In this document: positions 27,219 through 36,225 of the stretch, piece by piece
Layout of the letters: each line of letters begins with the position of its first letter
Numbering within the stretch: the stretch's first letter is position 1
Assembly: GCA_019638255.1 (NCBI GenBank)
Contig: JAHBUD010000001.1
Coordinates: 3,224,001-3,288,000, forward strand
Direction of reading: 5' to 3'
DNA: 64,000 nucleotides
Origin: Cyclobacteriaceae bacterium
GTDB lineage: Bacteria; Bacteroidota; Bacteroidia; Cytophagales; Cyclobacteriaceae
Translations under genes and position numbers: made by a program
The notes under the pieces: model-generated
Database searches by the model: none
What the model was told of the DNA's origin: nothing
What the model saw: the letters and a program-made list of their open reading frames with translations, nothing else

Positions 27219-27388
27219 CGCTAACAATAGCTATGCGCAAATTGCCGGGTTGGGGTTCAAACAAATAGCTATCTTCGCAAGCACGTTTGGTCACGGTTGA
27301 GAGTGACGACTATGCAACGCTAAACATTCCCTACGGTCATTTTTTAGCGTTGCCAGCCGGCAATCTGACGCATAGCCAGGCGTTAAGC
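27219..27388 (+). repeat. attC-like site 10, closes cassette 10 (24024-27382), long class
   Basis: Left core CGCTAAC, right core GTTAAGC. Start GTTAGCGCCCATGCCC pairs with end GGGCACGGGCGCTAAC. The extra hairpin has arms AACGCTAAA/TTTAGCGTT. The right half lacks the usual AAAC before CGTT. Confidence 0.85.
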
Positions 27389-27421
27389 ACAATGCCGCGG
27401 ACAGAAAAGTGGGCTTCGAAA

Positions 27422-27480
27422 ATTGGCACTTTTACTTGCCGCACATCCCCTGCGAAACCAAAGCAAGTAAAAGAGCCAAT
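27422..27480 (+). repeat. T2 stem-loop, left border of cassette 11 cargo
   Basis: ATTGGCACTTTTACTTGC and GCAAGTAAAAGAGCCAAT pair except at one A/A. The 5' frame before it (27389-27421) is nearly the same as that of cassette 31. Confidence 0.75.
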
Positions 27481-27561
27481 TATGCGGAGTAAATGAAATA
27501 TTGAGTCTTTAAATAAAAGGTTGTATTTTAACTATTATATAAAAATCAAAGAGACTATAGT

Positions 27562-28110
27562 ATGGAAGAAGTAACTTGCTCATCCTGTAAAAATTCAATT
27601 CCATCCGACAGTGAATTCTGTTACTATTGTGGCCACAATTTAAAATCTTTAAGCGAAAGGGACACATCTTCTAACAAGTGCTCAAATTGCCAAACTATTA
27701 TTGAAGAGACTTATGAGTTTTGTCCAAACTGCGGCTCAAAACAAGTTAACAACCTTATAGCAGAAGAAATTTCTATTCAACAAGAAAGCACTAAACCATT
27801 TGAGCAGTTGCTTAGTAGTTCTAATGAAAAATTAAAATACTCATCAGGGATTAAGGAGACATTGATTTGGAGCGCTATTCTTTCAATAATAACTCTTCTG
27901 TTCTTTATGTTCAAGGGTATTTCAAATGCAGATGTGGTTGCCCAAATATTAATTCAGGGACTATTTGCAAGACCATTATTTGTATTATTCATAGCCTTTA
28001 TAATTTCTATCTTTTTTAAATCAGAGAAAAAGATTCGAATATTTAACTCGACATGCACTTTCATAATGGGGATCTTAACAATAGCTGAATTCGTTAAGTG
28101 GTTTTTATAA
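27562..28110 (+). CDS. Double zinc-ribbon membrane protein
   Basis: 182 residues. Two Cys4 ribbons (CSSC...CYYCG at 5-27 and CSNC...CPNCG at about 38-58) are followed by a linker and three hydrophobic helices (about 95-180). The cytoplasmic ribbons plus membrane helices resemble other zinc-ribbon anchored Bacteroidota proteins of unknown role. A second ribbon protein follows 14 bp downstream. Confidence 0.65.
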   Translation: MEEVTCSSCKNSIPSDSEFCYYCGHNLKSLSERDTSSNKCSNCQTIIEETYEFCPNCGSKQVNNLIAEEISIQQESTKPFEQLLSSSNEKLKYSSGIKETLIWSAILSIITLLFFMFKGISNADVVAQILIQGLFARPLFVLFIAFIISIFFKSEKKIRIFNSTCTFIMGILTIAEFVKWFL

Positions 28111-28124
28111 TTGAATAAATATGA

Positions 28125-28865
28125 ATGAGCATGAATTGTAACTATTGTCAAAAGACATTACCTGAAAGCTCTAAATTCTGCGTTTATTGTGGCAAGGAAG
28201 TTGAAATCAAAATAGTTCAAAGAAATGCGGAGAATACCACAGTAATCGAAACACATAAAAAAAGTCCAGTAAAAATAGTTTCTTCATTTTTTAACATCCT
28301 CATCTTTCTTGCAGCAATCGCATCAATACTTGGTTTCTTCTACATTTACGTAGAGAATAAAATCAAAAGCCCAGCAGATAAGAGTCCCATTAATGATGAA
28401 ATAGTGGACAACTTATACAGAAATACTAAATATCAATTTAGAATTAAGTTTCCTGAGACATGGGAAATTAAAAAGGGTGATGGGCCAAATATATTAGTTA
28501 AAGCAAGCAGCGGAAAAGGGGGAAGTATAAATATTTATGTAAAGGACTTAGGTATTGCGCTTGGTGACATTGACGATATGCTATCCATTGAAGAGTGGAC
28601 CAATTCAGTATATGAAAAATTTCCGTCTGCTAAAATTCTCGAGCAAAAGGAAATATACATAGACAACAAAAAGGCATATTTTGTTCAGTACACTATTACT
28701 TACAAAGTTCTTGAACATCAGACTAATGGAATCTTTTACATAATTGGTCTTATCAATAAAAATTACCTTTATGCAATCACAGCAGGTTCAGTTGAAGGTC
28801 AATTTGAAGATGAGAAACCAATTCTTGATGCATCAGTAAGCACTTTTGTAATTGAAGATTATTGA
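28125..28865 (+). CDS. Zinc-ribbon membrane-anchored protein with PsbP-like C-terminus
   Basis: 246 residues (ATG at 28125; 28131 also possible). An N-terminal zinc ribbon CNYC...CVYCG is followed by one helix (about 55-78). The extracytoplasmic domain (about 100-240) contains YRNTKYQFRIKFPETWEIKKG and KAYFVQYTITYK, which is the pattern of PsbP/DUF1795-type domains. Function unknown, probably envelope-associated. Confidence 0.65.
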   Translation: MSMNCNYCQKTLPESSKFCVYCGKEVEIKIVQRNAENTTVIETHKKSPVKIVSSFFNILIFLAAIASILGFFYIYVENKIKSPADKSPINDEIVDNLYRNTKYQFRIKFPETWEIKKGDGPNILVKASSGKGGSINIYVKDLGIALGDIDDMLSIEEWTNSVYEKFPSAKILEQKEIYIDNKKAYFVQYTITYKVLEHQTNGIFYIIGLINKNYLYAITAGSVEGQFEDEKPILDASVSTFVIEDY

Positions 28866-28931
28866 AATTAATTTTCCACTTTAGGCCACAAGATTTATAA
28901 AAGAATCTTCTTCGATAAATTTATAACACCA

Positions 28932-29471
28932 ATGACAGTTAAACGAAAGTATTTCGGAACTAAGCGAAGAAAGGACTTATCCGAATTTGAAAAGGAATCT
29001 CTTAAGAATTATAAAAGCAGATTTTCTTTATGGCATCTCAAGCAAATTGATGCCCTAACGTTTTCAATTAATTTACTTTTCACAATTTCAATTGCAGTAT
29101 CAGGCTTCCTAATTGCTAATCAAGGCAAAGGAATTTTTAATGACAAACTAATATGTGAGAACTACTCACTAATTCGGACAGTACTTTTCATTTTAACTTT
29201 ATCCGCTTCAATTGGTATTCTTGGACTCATCTCAAGGCTTAATGACTTAAGACTAACAAAAGAAAAAATAAGAGTTAGGCAAAGGATTTTTGAATTAGAA
29301 AATGATATTAAGTATGAAGACTATCAACCTTCAGACATAGAGTTCCAAAAGACAATAAGAGATAATCTAATTTGGTGGACAACGCTGTTAGGCCGGACAA
29401 CATGGATACTGTTTTACATTCAACTTGGCCTATTCATTTTAACATTGTGGACTATTGTGGTGAATGTTTAA
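28932..29471 (+). CDS. Two-helix membrane protein of unknown function
   Basis: 179 residues. A basic N-terminus (KRKYFGTKRRKD) and helices at about 40-62 and 80-100 are followed by a charged helical region and a last helix (about 150-176). Not recognised. Last cargo gene of cassette 11. Confidence 0.6.
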   Translation: MTVKRKYFGTKRRKDLSEFEKESLKNYKSRFSLWHLKQIDALTFSINLLFTISIAVSGFLIANQGKGIFNDKLICENYSLIRTVLFILTLSASIGILGLISRLNDLRLTKEKIRVRQRIFELENDIKYEDYQPSDIEFQKTIRDNLIWWTTLLGRTTWILFYIQLGLFILTLWTIVVNV

Positions 29472-29553
29472 ATCGGACATTGCCGTCAGTCGACCAAGAC
29501 GTTTCGGAGTTCAATTTGGACATCATATAACATAAAGATTTGTACTTCGAACC

Positions 29554-29616
29554 GCAGCACCAATGCCAAAGCAACGCAACTTCAACCCACATCCAAAGCT
29601 TTGGCATCCGTGCTGC
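29554..29616 (+). repeat. T2 stem-loop, right border of cassette 11 cargo
   Basis: GCAGCACCAATGCCAAAGC and GCTTTGGCATCCGTGCTGC. The core deviates (CCAAT/ATCCG instead of ACAT/AAGAG) but the loop ...CAACCCACATCC and the position fit the family. Confidence 0.6.
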
Positions 29617-29642
29617 TCAGTGACGGTCGACTGCGGCACTGT

Positions 29643-29813
29643 GCATAACACCGTGTTTAAATAATTGCGGGGTGCAGTGTCCTTATTCAAATCGGTTTCT
29701 TAATTTCGTACTTAACGGGGGAGAGTTTCGGAGATGGTCGGGTTTAACATTCCGCTGCGCTTCATTTTTAAACCCTCCTACTCCCGCAACTCTTTAAACA
29801 CAAAACGTTGGTA
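29643..29813 (+). repeat. attC-like site 11, closes cassette 11 (27383-29807), long class
   Basis: Left core GCATAAC, right core GTTGGTA. Start GTTAAGCACAATGCCGC pairs with end GCGGCACTGTGCATAAC. The extra hairpin carries ACATTCCGCTGCGCTTCATT in its loop. Confidence 0.9.
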
Positions 29814-30006
29814 GCAATAGGGCCCGGACAAATTTGTGTTTCAAAAAAAGGACGACAATTTTCTAACAAAGATTTCCCACGGGGACAAGTGAACGGCTTC
29901 GCAGACAACTTGGACTTTGAAAAAATTAAACGTGGGACAGACTAAAAATTAATACAGCCGACCCTTCGCATTTTTAAGAAGATTGTGCTTCGATTCGCCC
30001 ACGCAT
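29814..30006 (+). repeat. 5' frame of composite cassette 12
   Basis: Non-coding copy of the frame at 11253-11444 and 35874-36069 (GGGCCCGGACAAATTT ... TTCCCACGGGGACAAGTG ... GCCGACCCTTCGCATTTTT). No ORF. Confidence 0.65.
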
Positions 30007-30065
30007 TTGGCACATGCCATAGCCGCACAAACCCACCGCGACACCAAAGCTATGGCAAGAGCCAA
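30007..30065 (+). repeat. T2 stem-loop, left border of cassette 12 cargo
   Basis: TTGGCACATGCCATAGC and GCTATGGCAAGAGCCAA around the loop CGCACAAACCCACCGCGAC. Confidence 0.75.
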
Positions 30066-30158
30066 TCCATCAATAAGTGTCAACTAGTTGGGTCTTAAAC
30101 AAGGTATATTCAATGATTTTTAATTAGTTTTGACTAAAGACACTAACACTCTACTGTA

Positions 30159-31643
30159 ATGAAAATAATTGTAACAGTACTTTCAATAATCATGTTGGTT
30201 GCCTGTAACCAATCTTCAAAGGAGCGGCAGTCAGCAACAGATTCAACGACCTCCCTGCTTGAAAGGCCAACTGATCGAAGTGAATTGAATTTGGCTGCTG
30301 CAAGCGCAGATGTAAACCTGCATCCTGAATATACAAAATCACTGGCGCGTTTAGCTTATGTGTGGGGCTATCCGATGGTAAACATGCTGAACCGAAAAAT
30401 CAAACTCGGAGGGGCTCCACATCCCGGAAAGTTTGGTGGCGTATTACCTGCTGCTCCAACCGGACAGATCGGCATGCTGAATGACTATATTGATCCTGCT
30501 CAGACTTTTATCGCTTGCCCTAATCAGGATGTGGCCTATGGGCTTGGATATTTTTCACTGGATGAGCAACCTGTGGTCATGCAAGTACCCGATTTTGGAA
30601 ATCGTTTCTGGGTATATGCAATTTACGATGCGCGTACTGATCAAGTCGGTGAATTGGGACAACCGTATGGTTCCAAAGCCGGATTTTATCTGTTGAAAGG
30701 TCCAAATTGGAAAGGTGATGTACCCAGTGGTATTACGGGTGTTATCACGAGTTCAACGGCTCTGGCCAATTGTATACCGCGCGTATTTATGGATGATACA
30801 GCGGAGGATCGGGAAGCGTTGCAACCGCTGGTCAATCAAATTGTAGTATATCCTCTTAGTGAATTTGACGGTACGATGAAAACGATTGACTGGAAAAACA
30901 CTCCGGACATTCCTAATCCAAATCCGAACTCCGATGGTAGCGAAACCAAGTGGGTAATGCCAGAGACCTTTTTCGATCAGTTCCCTGAAGTTTTGGAAAC
31001 CGTGCAACCGTTACCCGGTGAAGAAGCCATGTATTCGCAGTTCCGTGCATTGATGGAGGTTGCAAAAAAGGATCCCGCCATAAAAAAGCTAATTACAGAC
31101 GAAGCCATCGCATTGGATAAAACACTTATAAAAGATTTCATCCTTTGGAAATACAATGGAAAACCTGCTGGTAACGGATGGAACCGTTCGCAGAATAATG
31201 CCGCATGGGGCTTAGATTATTATAATAGAGCAGGAAGTTCAAAATCGAATATGTTTGATAATCGCCCGAATGAAACACAATATTTCTATACTGATTTCAC
31301 TACAGACGGTAAGAAGCTTACTGGTAACAACAACTACAAATTAACCTTTAAGGAACTGCCACCTGTAAAAGGCTTTTGGTCTTTGACTCTTTACAATAAG
31401 GAGCATTTCTTTTATCCTAATCCTTTGAAACGATATTCACTCGGTACAAAAAATAAGACGCTGAAAAATAACGCTGACGGTACATTAACACTTTATGCAG
31501 GCAACAAAAATCCAGGTGCTGATAAAGAATCCAATTGGCTACCGGCTCCTGCGGGTGATTTCTCTCTTTACATTCGTGCATACTGGGGTGACACAGGAAT
31601 TACCGATGGAACCTGGGTACCTCCTGTGGTCGAAAAATATTGA
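30159..31643 (+). CDS. DUF1254/DUF1214 lipoprotein
   Basis: 494 residues. The lipoprotein signal MKIIVTVLSIIMLVAC lipidates Cys16. DUF1254 (about 60-190, with YVWGYPMVNMLNRK and FWVYAIYDARTDQVGELG) is followed by DUF1214 (about 360-480, with WGLDYYNRAG and PPVKGFWSLTLYNKEHFF). The family is common in Bacteroidota and Proteobacteria but lacks a settled function. A second, diverged copy follows 46 bp downstream. Confidence 0.8.
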   Translation: MKIIVTVLSIIMLVACNQSSKERQSATDSTTSLLERPTDRSELNLAAASADVNLHPEYTKSLARLAYVWGYPMVNMLNRKIKLGGAPHPGKFGGVLPAAPTGQIGMLNDYIDPAQTFIACPNQDVAYGLGYFSLDEQPVVMQVPDFGNRFWVYAIYDARTDQVGELGQPYGSKAGFYLLKGPNWKGDVPSGITGVITSSTALANCIPRVFMDDTAEDREALQPLVNQIVVYPLSEFDGTMKTIDWKNTPDIPNPNPNSDGSETKWVMPETFFDQFPEVLETVQPLPGEEAMYSQFRALMEVAKKDPAIKKLITDEAIALDKTLIKDFILWKYNGKPAGNGWNRSQNNAAWGLDYYNRAGSSKSNMFDNRPNETQYFYTDFTTDGKKLTGNNNYKLTFKELPPVKGFWSLTLYNKEHFFYPNPLKRYSLGTKNKTLKNNADGTLTLYAGNKNPGADKESNWLPAPAGDFSLYIRAYWGDTGITDGTWVPPVVEKY

Positions 31644-31689
31644 ACGATATAGAAACCAACATTGTGTATTTCAAAAAAAAACAAAAAGC

Positions 31690-33168
31690 ATGAAAAGAAA
31701 AAGTCTTCTCTCATTGATAGTAGCCCTGGCATTTTTCTCGGTCATCTCAGAGTTTGCCATTGCACAGGAAGTGTCACCACTTGTAAAGAAATTGTACAAC
31801 AGTGAATGGCCCTCGAAAGATGAAGTACAAAAAAATTACGATGCTTTCCTGGAGCAGAGCGCTATACAGGCATACATGCTCACCATTCCTGCATTAAATG
31901 TTATCGGAATACGTGATGCATCTGAAGCAACCTTCGGACGTGGATACAATGTGCTTCCCATCTGGAAAGACCGTATGAATGCAAAGACGCTTATCCCAAC
32001 ACCGAACTGTGATGTGATATATTCCATGAGTTATCTCGATCTCAAAGAAACTGGCCCGTTGGTAGTATATGCACCTCCGGGTGTGATCGGAATGTTTACA
32101 GACTTCTTTCAACGTACATTGACAGATGTTGGTGCTGCGGGCCCTGATCGTGCAGCCGGTGGCCTCTATCTCTTGTTGCCACCAGACTACGATGGCCCTG
32201 TACCCGGAGGCTATTTCACATTTCGATCCAGCACTTACAATGTATTCTTATTCTTCCGTACAGTGCTTACTGCAGGCGCCAATGGACCCGATACAAAGAA
32301 GCCTGTGGAAACAGCGGAGCGTACACGTGTGTATCCACTGGGAATGACCGAAGGCAACCGGCTTGCCATGAAATTCCCGAATGCGTCTCCAGTACGAATT
32401 AACATGATGTATCCAACCGACTTCACCTATTGGGAAAAACTTAAAAAGTTTATCGACTATGAACCTGTGGGCTGCCTCGATCCCGTGTCACGCGGTGTGC
32501 TTGCATCCATCGGCATCATTAAAGGACAACCTTTTAATCCCAGCGATCACGACCGCCAGATACTGACAGCAGCGATTGAGAAAGCAGAGAAGATGATCCT
32601 GGCAGTTCGTCTTCATCCGGATGGATTACCAATGAATGCATACTACAAAGACCGTAAGTATGTCAATGTATGGGGCGGTGTTGATGCAGATTGGAACACA
32701 CCTTCTTACACATCTTTGAAAACTCGTGCAGGTTATTTTCAGATTGCGTTCTCTTCCGCGCCAGCAATGGTGGTTGATGCCATCGGGATGGGATCAAAAT
32801 ATCCTAATACATACATCGATTCGAATGGTGAGTGGCTCAATGGCTCTAACAGTTACAAACTGCACCTTCCACCAAAAATACCTGCAAGTCTGTATTGGGC
32901 AGTAACTGCCTACAACCCGCAGGACGGAACGATGCCCGAGACCTCACAGTCCTTTCCATCGCGCAATCAATTTGACAAAGTAAAGACAAATGCTGACGGA
33001 TCAGTTGACTTGTATTTCGGTCCAACAAAACCTGCAGCATCACCAGCAGAGAATTGGATACAAACTATACCCAATCGTGCGCTGCTGATCGCGGTTCGGC
33101 TATACGGAACCGGTGCGGAATTCTACGATCAGACCTGGAAGCCTGATGATGTTGTGAAATTGAAATAG
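31690..33168 (+). CDS. DUF1254/DUF1214 secreted protein
   Basis: 492 residues from the ATG at 31690; the frame is open from 31495 inside the previous gene, but only this start gives a signal peptide (to about 28, ending AIAQ). Same two domains as its neighbour (AYMLTIPALNVIGIRDAS, and PASLYWAVTAYNPQDG near the end). The pair is an old, diverged duplication and probably works together in the periplasm. Confidence 0.8.
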   Translation: MKRKSLLSLIVALAFFSVISEFAIAQEVSPLVKKLYNSEWPSKDEVQKNYDAFLEQSAIQAYMLTIPALNVIGIRDASEATFGRGYNVLPIWKDRMNAKTLIPTPNCDVIYSMSYLDLKETGPLVVYAPPGVIGMFTDFFQRTLTDVGAAGPDRAAGGLYLLLPPDYDGPVPGGYFTFRSSTYNVFLFFRTVLTAGANGPDTKKPVETAERTRVYPLGMTEGNRLAMKFPNASPVRINMMYPTDFTYWEKLKKFIDYEPVGCLDPVSRGVLASIGIIKGQPFNPSDHDRQILTAAIEKAEKMILAVRLHPDGLPMNAYYKDRKYVNVWGGVDADWNTPSYTSLKTRAGYFQIAFSSAPAMVVDAIGMGSKYPNTYIDSNGEWLNGSNSYKLHLPPKIPASLYWAVTAYNPQDGTMPETSQSFPSRNQFDKVKTNADGSVDLYFGPTKPAASPAENWIQTIPNRALLIAVRLYGTGAEFYDQTWKPDDVVKLK

Positions 33169-33204
33169 TAGTCCGATCTGCAAAATACTTTATTGTTCTA
33201 ATCC

Positions 33205-33263
33205 GCACACACATTGCCTGGCCGCTCATACCACCCTCATTCAAAGCCAGCCAATAAATGTGC
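33205..33263 (+). repeat. T2 stem-loop, right border of cassette 12 cargo
   Basis: GCACACACATTGCCTGGC and GCCAGCCAATAAATGTGC around a loop CGCTCATACCACCCTCATTC; close relative of the elements at 18663 and 38799. Confidence 0.7.
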
Positions 33264-33397
33264 TCAATGAATTATAAGTGGACAAAGTAGTGAAATAAAA
33301 AATGCCCCACCGCACGACTGAAAATAATGAGACGTGTAACATTAACTGGGGACGAAAGACAAGGCTACGAATGAAGTGTGGAGAAGGGCCCTACAGC
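33264..33397 (+). repeat. 3' frame of composite cassette 12
   Basis: Non-coding copy of the 3' frame in cassettes 5 and 15: AATGCCCCACCGCACGAC, GAGACGTGTAACATTAAC and GAAGTGTGGAGAAGGGCCCT. Confidence 0.65.
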
Positions 33398-33487
33398 TAC
33401 CAACAATGCATATAAATCATGCCGGCAGAGTTTGATGATTAATTATTAATTTGGACTGCCGGCACGCTTTATATGCGAACGTTGCCG
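33398..33487 (+). repeat. attC-like site 12, closes cassette 12 (29808-33481), compact class
   Basis: Only 90 bp. Left core TACCAAC, right core GTTGCCG. Start GTTGGTAGCAATAGGGCCC pairs with end GGGCCCTACAGCTACCAAC. Arms GCATATAAATCATGCCGGCA and TGCCGGCACGCTTTATATGC. The usual centre with GGTGGACA is absent, yet the A at +15 is kept. Confidence 0.85.
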
Positions 33488-33511
33488 CCAATACGCTGAC
33501 AGAAAAAACGA

Positions 33512-33868
33512 ATGACTGACGACAAGGACTTAGTTACAGTAATCACTCACTTGACAATTGACGAACGGGACAGAGTAAAAGGAATTCTGGACTCACTTAA
33601 AATACCATATTTAGTAAGCGGACATGATTCAAAAAGTCAGCATAGCAGTCTTTACTATTTAATCAAAGTTAGACAACGTGACATCAAGACAGCGAAACAG
33701 ATAGTAAATCAACACAAGGCTAAAGTATTTATTGACAGCAGAAAATGCCCTAAATGCAAGACTTTAGGATATAAGGAAATTGACAAAAAAGGACTTTGGG
33801 AGAAAATCCTGTATTACGGGACAACTTTAGTTCAGTGTAATAAATGCAAGACAAAATTTCCCATTTAA
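33512..33868 (+). CDS. DUF2007-like protein with a C-terminal zinc ribbon (cassette 13)
   Basis: 118 residues. About 1-70 fits the DUF2007 'putative signal transducing protein' fold: VTVITHLTIDERDRVKGILD, then IKVRQRDIKTAKQIVNQH. About 75-118 is a Cys4 ribbon (CPKCKTLGY ... CNKCKTKF). Probably cytoplasmic and regulatory; role unknown. The ATG lies 30 bp after the boundary. Confidence 0.65.
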   Translation: MTDDKDLVTVITHLTIDERDRVKGILDSLKIPYLVSGHDSKSQHSSLYYLIKVRQRDIKTAKQIVNQHKAKVFIDSRKCPKCKTLGYKEIDKKGLWEKILYYGTTLVQCNKCKTKFPI

Positions 33869-34120
33869 AAAATATTCATCCCGCGCGACACGCGAAAAAT
33901 CACCCCCCACCGTAGACAAGAGAATCGCGCGAAGCGCGAATTTTTTTTAGGTTTGGCGAAGGATATTTTGAAAAATCGATTTAAAAATCTTTTCAGAAAA
34001 TTTTGACCTAAATGACGACCCAACAGACAACGTTTGGTAAAGATGGAGCCAAACGCGTCCAAAAATGGGTAGCGGTAGACTCTATTGAGTCATAAAAAGT
34101 AAACTGTGGATGCGTACTGG
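33869..34120 (+). repeat. Type-3 cassette tail with terminator, cassette 13
   Basis: Non-coding and nearly collinear with 60080-60319. Order: terminator (33925-33948), AGGTTTGGCGAAGGATATTT, TTTTGACCTAAATGAC, CAACGTTT, TGGAGCCAAACGCGTCC, then a small hairpin GACTC TATT GAGTC (34078-34091) whose arms differ between copies. Found in cassettes 8, 13 and 27. Confidence 0.65.
33925..33948 (+). terminator. Intrinsic terminator of cassette 13 tail
   Basis: TCGCGC GAA GCGCGA followed by A and eight T. Perfect 6 bp GC-rich stem with a triloop. It would end transcription from the cassette 13 gene and shield the next cassette. Confidence 0.8.
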
Positions 34121-34251
34121 CGGCAACACCAGGTTTATGCCAGCTGCGGGTGACATTCTAAAATGTTGTTTTGTTTTATTAATTTCGTTCACACACGGGG
34201 GATAAAGACGTCTTCGAAAGCCGCAGCCGTCATAAACCCAAAACGTTATAG
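34121..34251 (+). repeat. attC-like site 13, closes cassette 13 (33482-34245), short class
   Basis: Left core CGGCAAC, right core GTTATAG. Start GTTGCCGCCAATACGC, the same start as cassette 8, pairs with end GCGTACTGGCGGCAAC. Confidence 0.9.
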
Positions 34252-34275
34252 CCAATTTTAAAAGACCGACATACA

Positions 34276-34929
34276 ATGAAGAAAATTTTAATCCTTTTGA
34301 CCTTGACACCTTTTACCTTGTTTGCTCAACAGAGCGACTTTGGCAACTGGTTAATCTATTTCGGAGACAAAAAATTGAACAACCGATTTAACTGGCACCA
34401 CGAAGTACAGTATCGTAATTTCAATTTCATAGGTGACACCGAACAGTTGCTTCTTCGCACAGGTTTAGGATATAATCTTACTGAAAATAACAATAACATT
34501 CATTTAGGGTACGCTTTTATCTATAGTGAACCATACATATCTGGCACAGATGACAAAACCAATTTTAATGAACATCGAATTTACCAACAGTTTATCACAA
34601 GACAGAGTTTTGGAAGATTTTCGCTTCAACATAGGTATCGTTTCGAGCAAAGGTTTTTTGAAGACGACTTTAGACTAAGACTTCGGTACTTTTTATCTGC
34701 TAATGTCGCTCTCAATCGCAAACAAATGGAAGATAAAACTGTTTACCTTTCACTTTACAACGAGATTTTTGTGAACACAGAACAAACTTATTTCGACAGA
34801 AACCGACTTTATGGTGGAATTGGGTATAGGTTTTCAAAATTTGTAAGAACCGAAATTGGGGTAATGAACCAAACAACAAATAGTATATCAAGAAACCAGT
34901 TAAACGTGATAACGTTCGTAAATTTTTAA
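34276..34929 (+). CDS. DUF2490 outer-membrane beta-barrel-like protein
   Basis: 217 residues. A signal peptide (about 1-18, LTPFTLFAQ) is followed by alternating strands with the DUF2490 opening DFGNWLIYFGDKKLNNRFNW and HHEVQYRNFNF, ending RNQLNVITFVNF with a terminal Phe as in outer-membrane barrels. Often found in Bacteroidota; function unknown. It shares the cassette with a carbonic anhydrase 61 bp downstream. Confidence 0.75.
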   Translation: MKKILILLTLTPFTLFAQQSDFGNWLIYFGDKKLNNRFNWHHEVQYRNFNFIGDTEQLLLRTGLGYNLTENNNNIHLGYAFIYSEPYISGTDDKTNFNEHRIYQQFITRQSFGRFSLQHRYRFEQRFFEDDFRLRLRYFLSANVALNRKQMEDKTVYLSLYNEIFVNTEQTYFDRNRLYGGIGYRFSKFVRTEIGVMNQTTNSISRNQLNVITFVNF

Positions 34930-34990
34930 AAGCAAATGGAAAAGCCGAACACCATTTTACAAAGTAGGCAAATCAGTAAAACAAGAAAAA

Positions 34991-35734
34991 ATGTTAAAAA
35001 CAAATTTCATCATCGCTACTGTTATTATTGCCTCTTTGACGGCTTGTAATAACTCTCAACAGAAAGAAACAACTGAAAACAAAACAGTTGTAGAGCAACC
35101 TAAGGGCTTAGTACAAGAAGTTCTAACTAAAGAACAAAGAGACGCACTAACACCTGACCAAATTATCCAGACCTTCAAAGAAGGAAATGAAAGGTTTATT
35201 AAGAATGAGCTAACTGCCAGAGACCATTCTGCACAAGTAAGAAAAAGTGCTATGGGACAATTTCCAAAAGCAGTTGTTCTCTCCTGCCTTGATAGTAGAG
35301 TTCCAGTTGAAGATGTTTTTGACAGGGGTATTGGTGACATTTTTGTGGGGCGTGTAGCTGGTAATTTTGTAAATGAAGACCTATTAGGTAGTATGGAATT
35401 TGGTTGTAAAGTTGCAGGAGCAAAAGTAATTTTAGTTCTTGGACACGAACATTGCGGAGCAGTTAAATCGGCAATTGATGATGTTAAACTTGGAAACATT
35501 ACTGCAATGCTTTCTAAAATCAGACCAGCAGTTGACATGGTAAAATATGAAGGCGACAGAACTTCAAGCAATCCTGAATTTGTGCATCAAGTATGCGAAA
35601 GCAATGTAAAACACACCATTGAGCAAATCCGTACAAAAAGCTCAATTCTAAAAGAGATGGAAGATAACGGACAAATCAAAATCATCGGTGGTGTTTATGA
35701 TATGGACAGCGGAAAAGTGACATTCTTAGAATAA
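34991..35734 (+). CDS. Beta-class carbonic anhydrase, lipoprotein
   Basis: 247 residues. Lipoprotein signal ending SLTAC. Zinc site of the beta class: Cys and Asp/Arg in VLSCLDSRVPVEDVF near 97, and His/Cys in LGHEHCGAVKSAI near 152. It would hydrate CO2 in the envelope. It ends about 8 bp before the attC left core. It is a complete, normally functional enzyme carried as a cassette gene. Confidence 0.9.
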   Translation: MLKTNFIIATVIIASLTACNNSQQKETTENKTVVEQPKGLVQEVLTKEQRDALTPDQIIQTFKEGNERFIKNELTARDHSAQVRKSAMGQFPKAVVLSCLDSRVPVEDVFDRGIGDIFVGRVAGNFVNEDLLGSMEFGCKVAGAKVILVLGHEHCGAVKSAIDDVKLGNITAMLSKIRPAVDMVKYEGDRTSSNPEFVHQVCESNVKHTIEQIRTKSSILKEMEDNGQIKIIGGVYDMDSGKVTFLE

Positions 35735-35741
35735 AAACTGG

Positions 35742-35873
35742 CTATAACAGCCGTTTGCCGCAATGGGGGCTGACGTGGTTAAATCAAGTGCAGTGCTTCT
35801 ATCAACATTTGTGCTTGGTTGACAGTGAAGTGCTTCGAAATCCCCCACTGCGGCAAGCGGCAAAACGTTGGTA
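35742..35873 (+). repeat. attC-like site 14, closes cassette 14 (34246-35867), short class
   Basis: Left core CTATAAC, right core GTTGGTA. Start GTTATAGCCAATTTTA pairs with end TAAAAACTGGCTATAAC. Arms GCCGTTTGCCGCAATGGGGG and CCCCCACTGCGGCAAGCGGC are unique to it. Confidence 0.9.
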
Positions 35874-36069
35874 GCAATAGGGCCCGGACAAATTTGTGTT
35901 TCAAAAGAAAACGGACGACAATTTTCTAACAAAGATTTCCCACGTGGACAAGTTGGCGACTTCGCAGACAACTTGGACTTTAAAAAAATTAAAACGTGGG
36001 ACAGACTAAAAATTAATGCAGCCGACCCTTTGCATTTTTAAGAAGATAGTGCTTCGACTTGCCCGCGCA
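35874..36069 (+). repeat. 5' frame of composite cassette 15
   Basis: Non-coding and almost the same as 29814-30006 over its whole length. Interpreted as the vehicle part left of the cargo. Confidence 0.65.
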
Positions 36070-36130
36070 TTTGGCACATTCCATAGCCGCGCAAACCCAC
36101 CGCAACACCAAAGCTATGGCAAGAGCCAAA
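36070..36130 (+). repeat. T2 stem-loop, left border of cassette 15 cargo
   Basis: TTTGGCACATTCCATAGC and GCTATGGCAAGAGCCAAA around a loop CGCGCAAACCCACCGCAAC. Confidence 0.75.
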
Positions 36131-36225
36131 TCCCCATCCTTTAAAACACCATTCAAAAATCACCAAAATTCATGTGTTACTTATTGTATATTACGGTAGT
36201 CCAAAATTTTCGCTACTTTTAACCA

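Noticed and set aside
27237..27496. ORF at 27287-27496
   Set aside because: Lies within attC site 10 and the following T2 element; no coding features.
23206..34309. Minus-strand ORFs with recurring WVYDGCGFR and NEINKTK peptides near attC sites
   Set aside because: They translate the common site centre and right arm in reverse, recur at many sites and lack independent support.
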